DNA from: Candidatus Faecousia excrementipullorum
GTDB taxonomy: Bacteria; Bacillota; Clostridia; Oscillospirales; Oscillospiraceae
Assembly (NCBI GenBank): GCA_018712825.1
Contig: DVGG01000001.1
Coordinates: 1-64,000, forward strand
Direction of reading: 5' to 3'
Length of the DNA stretch: 64,000 nucleotides
Part shown: positions 31,240-40,841 of the stretch, one piece after another
How the letters are laid out: each line of letters starts with the position of its first letter
Numbering within the stretch: position 1 is the stretch's first letter
Notes under the pieces: model-generated
What the model was told of the DNA's origin: nothing
What the model saw: the letters and a program-made list of their open reading frames with translations, nothing else
Databases searched by the model: none
Program-made: the position numbers and the translations under genes

Positions 31240-33441
31240 TTATTCCTTCAACAGAAAGCAAGGGCCCTCTGTCACCCGGCTGTCGGTGCCCAGCATGACC
31301 CGGAACCATCCCGGTTCGCTGGCCCATTGGTTTTCTCCGGTGTAGAAGCGGAGCATTTCTTCCGTGATGGCAAATTCCACCCGGGCTGTCTCCCCCGGGG
31401 CCAGGGAGATTTTCCGGAAGCCCTTCAATGCTTTTACCGGGCGCACCCGGCTGCCTGCCAAATCCTGCAGATACAGCTGCACCACCTCTGTGCCGGTAAC
31501 CTCTCCGGTATTGGTCAGCTCCGTCCAGGCGGTGATTGTCTCTCCTTTCCGCATCTCCCGGCTGCTGAGGCAGACCGGAGTAAGGGTAAAGTCCGTATAA
31601 CTCAGGCCGTAGCCAAAGGGATACAGAGGATCATTGCCGCAGTCCAGATACCGGCTGGCGTAGTCGGTTTCCGGGGTCAGGGATGCAGGCCGCCCGGTGG
31701 AATAGCTGCTGTAGCTCATGGGAAGCTGTCCCTCCTGGCGGGGGAAGCTCATGGGCAGCTTGCCTCCGGGGCAGACCTTGCCGGTGAGTACATCCACAAT
31801 GCCCGGGCCGCCTTCACTTCCCGGGAGCCAGCACGCCAGCAGTGCCTTTGCCCTGCTCTCCTTCTCCAGCACCAGGGGCCGTCCGGAAAATACCAGCACC
31901 GCCGTATTGGGGTTCCATGCCAGCACCCCGTACAGGAGCTTCTGCTGAATCTCCGGCAAATGCAGGGACACCCGGCTGGCGGCCTCGCCGCTTTGGAGCC
32001 GGTGCTCTCCCAGGCACAGCACCACCGCATCGGCCCACCGGGCCGCTTCCTCTGCCTCCCGGAGAAGGGCCTGATTTTCTTCCTCAAAGGAAGAGGATTC
32101 ATACCCCCCGATGGCTAAGCGGGTATGGTTATCCAGCATGGTACAGCCGGAGGCGAAACGCAGCTGCCAACCGGCCAGCTCCGGGCTGGCTTTTGCTCCC
32201 TCCTCCAGACTTACGCAGTCCTCTGCCCTGGCAGAGAAGGACCAGGCGCTGCGCAAATCCTGATGTCTGGCATAGGGGCCGATAAAGGCGATTTTCCCCG
32301 GCTGCAAAGGAAGAATCCCCTCATTTTTCAGCAGGACTGCCGATGCTGCCGCCGCTTTCCGGGCGGCTGCCCGGTGGTCTGGGCACAGCTGCACCTGCCG
32401 GGACCGCTCCTCACTGGCCCCGTGGTAGGGATCTTCAAAGAGGCCCAGGTCGTTTTTCAGTTTCAGCACCCGCCACACCGCTTCGTCCACCCGCTCCATG
32501 GGGATAAAACCGCCCTCCACCAGCTTCTGAAGATTTCCGGCGTAGCTCCGCCCTTCCATATCCACATCCACTCCGGCCTCCATGGCAGCCTTGGCTGCTT
32601 GGGCATAGTCCTCACAGTAGCCGTGGGGCACCATCTCCCCCACGGAGCGGTAATCGGAAATCAGCAGCCCGTCAAAGCCCAGCTCTTCCCGGAGAATATC
32701 CTTCAGGAGCCACCGGTTTCCGGTGCAGGGAATGCCGTTATAGGTATGGTAAGCAGACATCACCATCTTGGCTCCGGCGTCGATGGCCGCCTGATAGCCG
32801 GTGAGGTAATACTCCCGGAGGGTGTGCTCCGAAAGCTCCACATTCTGGTAGTCCCGGCCTGCCTCCGCTGCGCCGTAACCGGCAAAGTGCTTGACGCAGG
32901 CGGCAATATGCTCCGGACTGTGCAAGTCCGCCCCCTGGAAGCCCCGGACCATGGCGGCTGCCATCTGTCCGTTCAGAAAGGGGTCCTCCCCGGAGGACTC
33001 CATGCACCGCCCCCACCGGGCATCCCGGCACAGATCGGCCATGGGAGCAAAGGTCACATGGATGCCGTCGGCAGCACTCTCCCGGGCCGCCACCGCCGCT
33101 CCCTCCTCCACCACCTCCGGGGAGAAGGTGGCTGCCAACCCCAAAGGACAGGGAAAAGCAGTACGATGGCCGTGAATCACATCCAGCATAAAGAGCATGG
33201 GGATGTGGTGGGGCTGGACAGCCATACAGGCATCCTGAATTTTCCGCAGCTTGTCCGCCCCCCAGATGCACAGGGTACTCCCCGCCAGCTCCAGGCCCCG
33301 GCGGGTGATGTGGTCCTGCTCCAGGGCCCCGGTCAGAGCCGCATCCTCTGCATAATTTGCCCCCTGATATTGCACCAGCTGGTACACCTTTTCCTCCAGG
33401 GACATATCCTCCAGCAGCTTTCTCAGCGCTTCTTCTTTCAT
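31240..33441 (-). CDS. Glycoside hydrolase family 3 (BglX-like)
   Basis: 733 residues, no signal peptide. N-terminal TIM barrel: MLFMLDVIHGHRTAFP, a KHFAGYG block (about 184-190) and nucleophile Asp in LLISDYRSVGEM (about 258). A middle alpha/beta sandwich holds the usual second catalytic residue region (LGEHRLQSGEAASR). A C-terminal fibronectin-III-like domain follows (YPFGYGLSYT...). The layout is that of beta-glucosidase-type exo-enzymes releasing single sugars from beta-linked oligosaccharides in the cytoplasm. It is the last gene of the long operon, 16 bp after the GH20 gene. Confidence 0.92.
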   Translation of the reverse strand: MKEEALRKLLEDMSLEEKVYQLVQYQGANYAEDAALTGALEQDHITRRGLELAGSTLCIWGADKLRKIQDACMAVQPHHIPMLFMLDVIHGHRTAFPCPLGLAATFSPEVVEEGAAVAARESAADGIHVTFAPMADLCRDARWGRCMESSGEDPFLNGQMAAAMVRGFQGADLHSPEHIAACVKHFAGYGAAEAGRDYQNVELSEHTLREYYLTGYQAAIDAGAKMVMSAYHTYNGIPCTGNRWLLKDILREELGFDGLLISDYRSVGEMVPHGYCEDYAQAAKAAMEAGVDVDMEGRSYAGNLQKLVEGGFIPMERVDEAVWRVLKLKNDLGLFEDPYHGASEERSRQVQLCPDHRAAARKAAAASAVLLKNEGILPLQPGKIAFIGPYARHQDLRSAWSFSARAEDCVSLEEGAKASPELAGWQLRFASGCTMLDNHTRLAIGGYESSSFEEENQALLREAEEAARWADAVVLCLGEHRLQSGEAASRVSLHLPEIQQKLLYGVLAWNPNTAVLVFSGRPLVLEKESRAKALLACWLPGSEGGPGIVDVLTGKVCPGGKLPMSFPRQEGQLPMSYSSYSTGRPASLTPETDYASRYLDCGNDPLYPFGYGLSYTDFTLTPVCLSSREMRKGETITAWTELTNTGEVTGTEVVQLYLQDLAGSRVRPVKALKGFRKISLAPGETARVEFAITEEMLRFYTGENQWASEPGWFRVMLGTDSRVTEGPCFLLKE

Positions 33442-33457
33442 GGTTCGGCTCCTTTTC

Positions 33458-35302
33458 TCAGATTTCCATGGCGGTCACCATATGCCGCCAGCCGCAGTTT
33501 TCCAAAATGGGATACTTTCCATCCTCCGGCCCAGGGGGACTGAAGGGCAGCCGGGGTTCTTCCAGTTCCTCGATGGTCTGCTGCTCCCCGGAGAGGAAGC
33601 GTCTGATCGTATCCGCCGTGGCTTTCAGGCGGAAAATCAGTCCACCCAGCCGCAAATCCAGTACCTCAAAGCCCGGAGCCTTGTTTTCTTCCAGCCACAG
33701 CTTCCGTCGGACTTCCAGAAAATCTCCCGTAAGCTCCGCCGTTCGGCGGCACCTGGCTTCCAGCACCCGCAGGACGGCCTTATCCCGCCGTCCATAAGCC
33801 GCTCTCAGCTCCACCCCCAGGGTGGCCTTTTCCGCCAGCACCCGGCAAAGATTCTCCAACACCCGGTATGTATCCGAAGCTTCCGGGTCCTCCTGTCCGG
33901 CCCTGGCCATGAGGGCAGCACAGTCCCGGAAATGGTCCGGGGTATCCGGCGGGACATGGCAGTCAAACAAACCCAGCATGGGGTCCTGGTACAGAAGGTA
34001 CTTGGCAGGGCCGGAGGACAGCTTTCCCGGGGCAGGATTGCCCGGAATATAGTTAATCCGGGAGGTAGCCATGAGCCACTTCCAACTCAGGCCGGTACAC
34101 GCTGCCAGCCGTCGGGAAAGAACCTCCTCCGGCACCTGGGCCGTGCCCCGGTAGCAGCACTCGGCATACAGCTGCATAATTGGCAGCACCACCCACAAGC
34201 TGGCCTCCGCCCCGTCGTCTCCCCAGGCGGTGAGCATCACCTGCCGGATTCCCTGCTCCAGGCACTGCTCCAGGGCCAGCCGGCCTGCCAGGAGGGAGTG
34301 GTCCAGAAGGGGGGCATAGCCGCTCCACTTCCAGGCGCCCCCGGCAAAGCAGATTTTTTCCGTCAGGCTCCGGTGCTGCAAAATGTGATTCCGGTATTTT
34401 TCCCCGGTGCGGCAGTAATAATCCCAGTAGACCAGGGTCACAGTCTCCGGAATCCGGGCAGAAATCTCCGCCGCCCGACTCTGCCGCTGTTCCTCCGGCA
34501 GGCTCCGCAGCTCCTTGATGAACATATCGCTCCACATCATGGGCTCCAGCCCCTGCTCCCGGCAGATGTCTGCCACCCGGTTCAGGTGGCGCAGGAGAAT
34601 CTCATGCCGGGGCACATAGCCATGAATGGTCAGATACCGGCCCAGACCTGTCATCTCTGCCTCATCCATGCCAATGTGGATTTTTCTGCTGCGGAAGCAG
34701 TTCCGGCAGGTTTCAACCATGGCCCTGATCAGCTTTTCCGTCTCCTCCCAGTCACACAGAAGAATATCTCCGGTGTCACGGACAGAGGAGAAAGCGCTCC
34801 AATGGAACAGAGCATTCAGGTGAGCCAGGGTCTGGATGCAGGGAATCACCTCAATCCCCAGAAATGCGGCGTAATCGTCCATTTCCATCAGCTCCTGCCG
34901 GGAGTATCTGCCCCGCATATGGCCGAAATAGGGGTAGTCCTCCAGGGTATAGGTATCCTCCGTATAAAGGAGCAGGGCGTGATATCCCATCACCGCCATC
35001 CGCCGCAGCAGCTTTTTCACCGTTTCCACCCGGGGGACGGCGTTGCGGGAGCAATCCAGCATAAAGGACAGCTGGGAAAACCGGGCCTGTTCCTCCACCC
35101 GGCAGGGCTCGGGATGGTCCGCTGCCATGGCCAGCAGCCGGCAAAGCTGCACCCGGTTGGGGTATCGCAGAAGCATGCCCTTTTCCGTGATCTCCAGAAG
35201 CCCCGGCCTTTGCGGGTCATAGACCAGGTGCCAGTTCGCCGGCAGGGGCGTGGGAATGGGGCTGGGCAGCTCCCGGTTCAGTTCTTCTATGAGCGTATAC
35301 AT
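33458..35302 (-). CDS. Glycoside hydrolase family 20 (beta-N-acetylhexosaminidase-like)
   Basis: 614 residues, no signal peptide. The catalytic barrel has the Asp-Glu pair in HIGMDEAEMTGLG (about 215-227), used by GH20 for substrate-assisted cleavage with the substrate acetamide as nucleophile. Other blocks are MGYHALLLYTEDTY, MMWSDMF and VYWDYY. The C-terminal 200 residues are helical. It would release terminal GlcNAc or GalNAc from oligosaccharides. Strong ribosome site CAGGAGGC. A hairpin separates it from the upstream GH3 gene. Confidence 0.85.
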   Translation of the reverse strand: MYTLIEELNRELPSPIPTPLPANWHLVYDPQRPGLLEITEKGMLLRYPNRVQLCRLLAMAADHPEPCRVEEQARFSQLSFMLDCSRNAVPRVETVKKLLRRMAVMGYHALLLYTEDTYTLEDYPYFGHMRGRYSRQELMEMDDYAAFLGIEVIPCIQTLAHLNALFHWSAFSSVRDTGDILLCDWEETEKLIRAMVETCRNCFRSRKIHIGMDEAEMTGLGRYLTIHGYVPRHEILLRHLNRVADICREQGLEPMMWSDMFIKELRSLPEEQRQSRAAEISARIPETVTLVYWDYYCRTGEKYRNHILQHRSLTEKICFAGGAWKWSGYAPLLDHSLLAGRLALEQCLEQGIRQVMLTAWGDDGAEASLWVVLPIMQLYAECCYRGTAQVPEEVLSRRLAACTGLSWKWLMATSRINYIPGNPAPGKLSSGPAKYLLYQDPMLGLFDCHVPPDTPDHFRDCAALMARAGQEDPEASDTYRVLENLCRVLAEKATLGVELRAAYGRRDKAVLRVLEARCRRTAELTGDFLEVRRKLWLEENKAPGFEVLDLRLGGLIFRLKATADTIRRFLSGEQQTIEELEEPRLPFSPPGPEDGKYPILENCGWRHMVTAMEI

Positions 35303-35328
35303 AAGAAAGCCTCCTGTCTGAAAGGCAA

Positions 35329-35363
35329 GGGCACATACCGTGGCAATTTTCCGGTATGTGCCC
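35329..35363. other. Intergenic hairpin between GH3 and GH20 genes
   Basis: GGGCACATACCG / CGGTATGTGCCC, 12-bp stem. On the minus (transcript) strand there is no T-run after it; the T-run is on the plus strand. It may therefore stabilise or process the mRNA rather than stop it. Confidence 0.65.
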
Positions 35364-35370
35364 TCCTTTT

Positions 35371-37497
35371 TTAATCCATTTGAATTTCGGCTTCCAGGCA
35401 GCCGGTGCCGGTGAGCCGCTGGCTCAGGCTGTCAGGCTGACTGCCGCCGGCGTACAGGCGGAAGGTGCCCGGCTCAAAGACCCGCTCGCCCTCCTCTGTC
35501 ACCAGGGTAAACATCTGGCTGGGAATCTCCACTGTTACCTTCTGGGACTCTCCGGCCTTCACAAAGACATGGGTAAAGCCGCACAGCCGGTATTTGGGTA
35601 CGGTGGTGGAGGCCTCCACATCCTTCAGGTAGAACTGCACCACGGTGCCGGAGTCAACCTTTCCTGTATTGGTCACGGTAACGCTGGCCTGGCAGCTCTC
35701 TCCAGCCCGGATGTGCTCCGGGGCTTCCAGCTGGGAATAGGCAAAGGTGGTGTAGCTCAGGCCGTAGCCGAAGGGGAACAGAGGCTCCTCTGTGAAGTAC
35801 TTGTAGGTGCGGTTTTTCATGCTGTAATCGCAGAAATCCGGCAGCTGGTTGTCGTTGCGGTAGAAGGTCACCGGCAGCCGTCCGCTGGGGCTGAATTTTC
35901 CCGTAAGCAGATCCGCCACAGCCTTGCCGCCCATGGCACCGGGATACCAGGCCTGGATAATGGCCGCAGCCTTTTCATTGCCAGGGCCAAAGTCGATCGC
36001 GCTGCCGCTGAGGTTCACAATCACAAAGGGGGTATCCTGGTTGCACAGCACCTCGATCATCCGCCGCTGGCTGTAAGGCAGAAGCAAATCCTGCTTGTCG
36101 CCCTCCATGCCCTGGGCCAGCAGCTCTTCCCCTTCCACGGTTTCGTCCAGGCCGGTGACAACCACCACCAGGTCTGCCATATCCGCCATGGCCCGCACTT
36201 CTCCCAGCCGGTCGCCGTCGTAGCCCGGGTCCTCCAGCTTCTCCTCGTACAGGTGGCTGCCCTCGGAATAGAGCACCCGGCTCTGGGGCAGAGCTGCCCG
36301 GATGGACTCCAGCACCGTGTGGTACTGGTTGGCGGTACCGTGGTAGTTGCCCTCCAGAGCCACAATGGAGTTGGCGTTGGGGCCCATCACCGCAACGCAG
36401 CCCAGCTTCTCCGGATTCAGGGGGAGAATCCCGTTGTTTTTCAGCAGCACCAGGGACTCACAGGCCATGCGGTAATTTACATCCCGGTTGTAGGGGGTGT
36501 CCACATCCTGCAAATCCAGGTGGTCAAAGGGGGTATGGGCATCGAACATACCCAGCTTCATCCGGGTGGTCATCAGCTTGGTGGCTGCGTGACGTACCTG
36601 CTCCTCCGTAATCATCCCCAGCTCCACAGCGTGAAGCACATGCTCATAGGTACAGCCGCAGTTTAAGTAGCAGCCGTTGTCCAGGGCCAGCTTCACAGAT
36701 TCCACAGGCTTTTCCGTTACCTTGTGGTGAAGGTGGAAGTCCGCAATGGCCCAGCAGTCGGAGGTAATATAACCCTCAAAGCCCCATTTTTTCAGGAGAA
36801 TATCCTGCAAAAGGGTCTTGCTGCCGCAGGCGGGCTCCCCGTTTACCCGGTTATAGGCACCCATCACACCCTCAACCCCCGCGTCCACCAGGGCGTGGAA
36901 GGCGGGAAGATAGGTTTCCTCCATATCCTGCTTGGTAGCCCGGGCGTCAAACTCATGGCGCAGCTTCTCCGGGCCGCTGTGAACGGCATAATGCTTGGCG
37001 CAGGCGGCGGTCTTCATGTAGTGGGGGTCGTCGCCCTGCAGACCGTGAACAAACTGCACACCCAGTCGGGCAGCAAGATAGGGGTCCTCTCCGTAGGTCT
37101 CCTGACCCCGGCCCCAACGGGGGTCCCGGAAGATATTTACATTGGGGGACCAGAAGGTGATTCCCTTGTAAATGCCGTAATCCTGATACTTCTGGTAGGA
37201 GTTGTACTTGGCTCTGCCCTCGGTGGAGATCACATCCGCCACCTTACCCATCAGCTCCTCGTCAAAGGAGGCAGCCATACCGATGGCCTGGGGGAAAACC
37301 GTGGCCATGCCGCACCGGGCAACGCCGTGGAGGGCCTCATTCCACCAGTTGTAGTCCTTCACCCCCAGGTGGGGTACCCCCTTGGCTCCGTGGAGCAGCT
37401 GGGCTGCGCACTCCTCCAGGGTCATACGGCTGACCAGGTCCGCCGCACGCTCCTGGAAACTCAGGCTTTCGTCCAGATATTTTGCTTTTTCTTCCAT
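35371..37497 (-). CDS. Glycoside hydrolase family 3 (beta-xylosidase/arabinosidase-like)
   Basis: 708 residues, no signal peptide. It carries the Xyl3-type blocks NWWNEALHGVAR (about 50-61), DPRWGRGQETYGEDP, AKHYAVHSGPE and nucleophile Asp in YITSDCWAIADF (about 250). The C-terminal FN3-like domain is complete (EPLFPFGYGLSYTTF). This subgroup includes beta-xylosidases, alpha-arabinofuranosidases and some glucosidases, so the exact sugar is uncertain. It differs clearly from the other GH3 in the operon. It lies 15 bp after the SIS gene. Confidence 0.9.
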   Translation of the reverse strand: MEEKAKYLDESLSFQERAADLVSRMTLEECAAQLLHGAKGVPHLGVKDYNWWNEALHGVARCGMATVFPQAIGMAASFDEELMGKVADVISTEGRAKYNSYQKYQDYGIYKGITFWSPNVNIFRDPRWGRGQETYGEDPYLAARLGVQFVHGLQGDDPHYMKTAACAKHYAVHSGPEKLRHEFDARATKQDMEETYLPAFHALVDAGVEGVMGAYNRVNGEPACGSKTLLQDILLKKWGFEGYITSDCWAIADFHLHHKVTEKPVESVKLALDNGCYLNCGCTYEHVLHAVELGMITEEQVRHAATKLMTTRMKLGMFDAHTPFDHLDLQDVDTPYNRDVNYRMACESLVLLKNNGILPLNPEKLGCVAVMGPNANSIVALEGNYHGTANQYHTVLESIRAALPQSRVLYSEGSHLYEEKLEDPGYDGDRLGEVRAMADMADLVVVVTGLDETVEGEELLAQGMEGDKQDLLLPYSQRRMIEVLCNQDTPFVIVNLSGSAIDFGPGNEKAAAIIQAWYPGAMGGKAVADLLTGKFSPSGRLPVTFYRNDNQLPDFCDYSMKNRTYKYFTEEPLFPFGYGLSYTTFAYSQLEAPEHIRAGESCQASVTVTNTGKVDSGTVVQFYLKDVEASTTVPKYRLCGFTHVFVKAGESQKVTVEIPSQMFTLVTEEGERVFEPGTFRLYAGGSQPDSLSQRLTGTGCLEAEIQMD

Positions 37498-37512
37498 AGG
37501 TTTCCTCCTGTT

Positions 37513-38145
37513 TTATTCCCCGGCAAACATTTTTTCTTCTACATAACGGCAGATGGCATGGTAGATGGGCAGGTGGTATTCCTGCACCTGATAGGTTTCC
37601 TCCGCCGGTGCCTTGATACAAATATCACACAGGTGATCCATCGTCCCCTGACGGCTGCCCGTCAGGCCAATGACCACCATGCCCTTGGCCTTGGCGGCCA
37701 CAATGGCATAGTAAACATTTTTGGAGCTGCCGGAAGTGGAGATGGCCAGCAGCACATCCCCGGCCTTTCCGTGGCCCCACACCTGCTGGGCAAACACCAG
37801 CTCCGGCACCGCATCGTTGCTGTAAGCGGTGGACAGGGCAATGCTGCCGGTAAGGGGGATGGCAGGCAGCGCCCCTTGCAGATGCTGTCCCAGCAGAATC
37901 CCGGCTTCATCCACCGCCGCCAGACGCTGCTGCTCCTCCCGGCTCAAAGGCCGCCGGATGTAAAATTCCTTCATCAGCTCCCCTACGATATGCTCGGCAT
38001 CCGCACCGCTGCCGCCATTGCCGCATACCAGAAGCTTTCCTCCATTGCGGTAAGCCTCCACCAGAGCTTCCGAAGCCTGGGCCACCGCCTGGGCACAGCC
38101 GGACAAGGCCGGGTAGCGCTGTGTCAGTTCCTCCATGATATCCAT
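37513..38145 (-). CDS. SIS-domain sugar-phosphate isomerase (GmhA-like)
   Basis: 210 residues. SIS motifs: LLVCGNGGSGADAEHIVGEL (about 38-57) and AISTSGSSKNVYYAI (about 133-147), with a Gln/Glu-rich insert between. It is closest by eye to sedoheptulose-7-phosphate isomerases but lies among sugar catabolic genes, so it probably interconverts an aldose and a ketose phosphate. RBS GAGGAATCCAT. It lies between GH3 and the DUF1537 kinase; a sedoheptulokinase-like gene occurs later in the operon. Confidence 0.85.
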   Translation of the reverse strand: MDIMEELTQRYPALSGCAQAVAQASEALVEAYRNGGKLLVCGNGGSGADAEHIVGELMKEFYIRRPLSREEQQRLAAVDEAGILLGQHLQGALPAIPLTGSIALSTAYSNDAVPELVFAQQVWGHGKAGDVLLAISTSGSSKNVYYAIVAAKAKGMVVIGLTGSRQGTMDHLCDICIKAPAEETYQVQEYHLPIYHAICRYVEEKMFAGE

Positions 38146-38163
38146 ATGGATTCCTCCCCGTTT

Positions 38164-39387
38164 TCAGAAAGGCAGCAACTTACAGTAGGCCTTCTCAATA
38201 AAAGCCTCTGAGCCAAAGCTGCCGGATTTGAGTACAAAGTGGAAGTCTTCCCCGGTTTTTTTCAGAAGGGGGACTCCCGGCTCAATCTCCTGACCGATCT
38301 CCATGCCGGTAATCTCCATGGCGCGGCAGAAGGCGGCAGAGGTGTCCCCGCCCAGCACAATACACTTGCGGATCCCCCGGCGGCGGCACAGCTCCCGGGC
38401 TGCCCGAGCCATGATGGATGAGATATTTCCGGAGATTTCCACGTTGGAAATCCCTCGTGCAAGGGCTTTTTCCTTGGTTTCCCCCACTTTTTCCGGCTCC
38501 TGGGTGGTGTGAATCAGCACCAGGTTCTGCCGGTCAAAGCCGGCCTCCGCCCGGGAGAGCAAATCCTCCAGCACATCGGCGCCTTCCGCTACTGCCACCG
38601 TGTCCAGTTCTATCACAGGAAATCCCTGCCGGCGCAGGTATGCCACCTGGGCTATGGTCTGGGGCGTCAGGCTGCCTGCCATCGCCAGCACAGGCTCATG
38701 GCGCTCCATCTGCTCCTGCAGGCCCAGGTAATAGCCGATCTGGGCACTGCCGCAGACCACCTTCTCCCGGGCAATCACCCGGGCAATGAGGGCCAGGTCT
38801 TTTTCGTTCCGGGTGTCAAAAATCACATACTGATAGATCTGCCGGGCCTGCTCCAGGGCCTTTTTCAGGTGCTCGGCTCCTTTATCCAAATCCTCTACCG
38901 TAATGGCTCCTACCCGGCGCCGGGTCTGGCTTGCCAGAATCCGGCACATATCCGACTCTTTCATGGGATGCACCGGGTCGTTCCGGAACTGGGACTGGGC
39001 AAGCTCTACCCCATGGACATAGTGGATGCTGTTGATGGTGGTTCTTCCGTTTTCCGGGTAGCCGGGCACCACCACAGCAAAATCCTCTCCCAGGGCATCC
39101 AGCATGGCATCGAACTCGGCGCCGATGTTTCCCCGGAACACGGAGCATTGCTTGTCAAAATACCGGTCGCAGTCCGGGGCCAGCTTCACCGCATCGTATA
39201 CCCGGCGGTAGGCCTCCTTCGGTTCCAGAAACCGGGAGTCTGTATCCGCCACGCACACCGCCTCCCCGGCCTGAAACAGCGTTTCGGTTCCGCAGGTGTA
39301 GGTGACGGTTTTCAGGCCGCTTTTGGCGTACATCACTGCAATGTCATTGGCACCGGTGATGTCATCCGCCACAACCAAAGTTTTCAT
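38164..39387 (-). CDS. Four-carbon acid sugar kinase family protein (DUF1537)
   Basis: 407 residues from ATG 39387 (AAGGAG 8 nt upstream). The N-terminal domain begins LVVADDITGANDIAVMYAKSG, the substrate-binding signature of the family. The C-terminal nucleotide-binding domain has CIVLGGDTSAAFCRAM (about 344-359). Characterised members phosphorylate threonate or erythronate type acids before an aldolase/decarboxylase step. The operon supplies a FucA-type class II aldolase, as in those pathways, but no acid-sugar dehydrogenase is present, so the true substrate is open. Confidence 0.88.
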   Translation of the reverse strand: MKTLVVADDITGANDIAVMYAKSGLKTVTYTCGTETLFQAGEAVCVADTDSRFLEPKEAYRRVYDAVKLAPDCDRYFDKQCSVFRGNIGAEFDAMLDALGEDFAVVVPGYPENGRTTINSIHYVHGVELAQSQFRNDPVHPMKESDMCRILASQTRRRVGAITVEDLDKGAEHLKKALEQARQIYQYVIFDTRNEKDLALIARVIAREKVVCGSAQIGYYLGLQEQMERHEPVLAMAGSLTPQTIAQVAYLRRQGFPVIELDTVAVAEGADVLEDLLSRAEAGFDRQNLVLIHTTQEPEKVGETKEKALARGISNVEISGNISSIMARAARELCRRRGIRKCIVLGGDTSAAFCRAMEITGMEIGQEIEPGVPLLKKTGEDFHFVLKSGSFGSEAFIEKAYCKLLPF

Positions 39388-39392
39388 ACTTC

Positions 39393-40838
39393 TCACTCCT
39401 TCTCCAGTCCCCCCAGGATTACCCGGTACCAGTGACAGTAACGGCGGTACCCCTCCTCATAGAGAGCCTGCCTCCGGGGGTCCGGGGCGTATCGGGCACC
39501 CAGGGTCATGCCCCGGGCAAATCGGCCGGCCTCAGGCCCTCCCTGCTGACAAAATACCATCAGGGTTACGGCGCCGGAAAGGGTTGCCTCCTTCTGGGCC
39601 AGGGTAAGCACCTGCCGTCCCAGAATGTCTGCCTTCCGCTGCATCCAGCCGGGGCTTTCTGTGGCCCCGCCCACGCTCAGCACCGGAAGCTCCGGTGCCC
39701 CGGCAGCTTCCAGCACCAGCCGTCCCTGGTAGCCCAGTCCCTCCACCACCGCCCGGAGCATATCCCGGTGATCGTGGCGGGGTTCCAGTCCCAGAAAGGC
39801 CGCCGGAAAGGTCTGCCGGCAGCAGGGGGTCCCCATGCCGGTAAGGGCCGGGAAGTACAGGATTCCCGTTGGCTCCCGGTTTTCCTCCAGATAAGCATTG
39901 AGGGTTTCATAGGAGAGCGGACCGCTCCCCTTGGTGCGGTACCACTCCACCGACAGCCCGGAGGCGCTGATATTGCCCATCCAGAACAGGCCGCCTCCGG
40001 GAAAAGGCCCGAAGCAGCAGCCGGTATCAAAATCCTGTTGGGTCAGAGGCCTTTGCGCAAGCTGCCCCAGGTAGGTTTCCGCTGTACCGCAGCTGTCGCA
40101 GATGCCCTGCCCCGCCGCCAGAGCCATACCGAAGGCGGCGCACACATGGTCATGGGCACCGATACACACCGGCACCCCTTCCCAACCCGGCAGGCAGCAG
40201 CTGCCCGCCGCGGCCCCGGAGGGGATGATCCGGGGAAAATTCTCCCGGGACAAGCCCCATTTCTCCAGAAAAGCCAGGTCAAAGTCCCCGGTTTCCAGAT
40301 GATAGGCGTAGGTTCTGGCAGCAAAGGTCGGCTCCGTCACCATCTGTCCGGTGAGCAGATACACCACATAGTCCACCGCCGACAGCCACACCGTTCCTTC
40401 TGCCCGGTGGTTTCCGTGGTCCAGCACCCAGCGGTACTTGTAAATGCCGTACTTGAAGCTGTTCCGAAGGCCGGTGGTGCAAAACCGCTCCCTGTCCGCC
40501 TCCGGGGAAAGCCTCTGGGCATAGGAAAGGGTCCGCCGGTCGTACCAGGGGATGATGGGGCTTAAAGGACTTCCGGAGGCTTTCTCCAGCGCCAGCCCCG
40601 CTTCCGCCATGCCTGTGACCACAATGCCCCGGGGTCGGGTGCTGGGCAGCCGCAGCCGTCCCAGCAGCTCTTCCAGAAGCGCCTCCACCTCCCGGGGGTC
40701 GTACACCGGGCCCAGGGGGTCGGGCTGGGTGGGGGTGGGAACCCGCTCCAGCTGGAGGAGGGTTCCATCCCCGTCAAACAGCCCCGCCTTCACATGGGTG
40801 GTGCCAAAATCCAAACCGATATAGGTCTGCATAGCCAT
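39393..40838 (-). CDS. FGGY-family carbohydrate kinase
   Basis: 481 residues. N-terminal ATPase fold IGLDFGTTHVKAGLFD (about 7-22), MAEAGLALE, a substrate loop GAHDHVCAAFG (about 229-239), and a C-terminal nucleotide site VLSVGGATESPGWMQRKADILG. It would phosphorylate a ketose, polyol or sugar acid at the primary hydroxyl. Its stop is 5 bp before the DUF1537 start; the two kinases are adjacent and cotranscribed. Xylulokinase, gluconokinase or apulose-kinase activities are all possible. Confidence 0.88.
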   Translation of the reverse strand: MAMQTYIGLDFGTTHVKAGLFDGDGTLLQLERVPTPTQPDPLGPVYDPREVEALLEELLGRLRLPSTRPRGIVVTGMAEAGLALEKASGSPLSPIIPWYDRRTLSYAQRLSPEADRERFCTTGLRNSFKYGIYKYRWVLDHGNHRAEGTVWLSAVDYVVYLLTGQMVTEPTFAARTYAYHLETGDFDLAFLEKWGLSRENFPRIIPSGAAAGSCCLPGWEGVPVCIGAHDHVCAAFGMALAAGQGICDSCGTAETYLGQLAQRPLTQQDFDTGCCFGPFPGGGLFWMGNISASGLSVEWYRTKGSGPLSYETLNAYLEENREPTGILYFPALTGMGTPCCRQTFPAAFLGLEPRHDHRDMLRAVVEGLGYQGRLVLEAAGAPELPVLSVGGATESPGWMQRKADILGRQVLTLAQKEATLSGAVTLMVFCQQGGPEAGRFARGMTLGARYAPDPRRQALYEEGYRRYCHWYRVILGGLEKE

Positions 40839-40841
40839 GGC

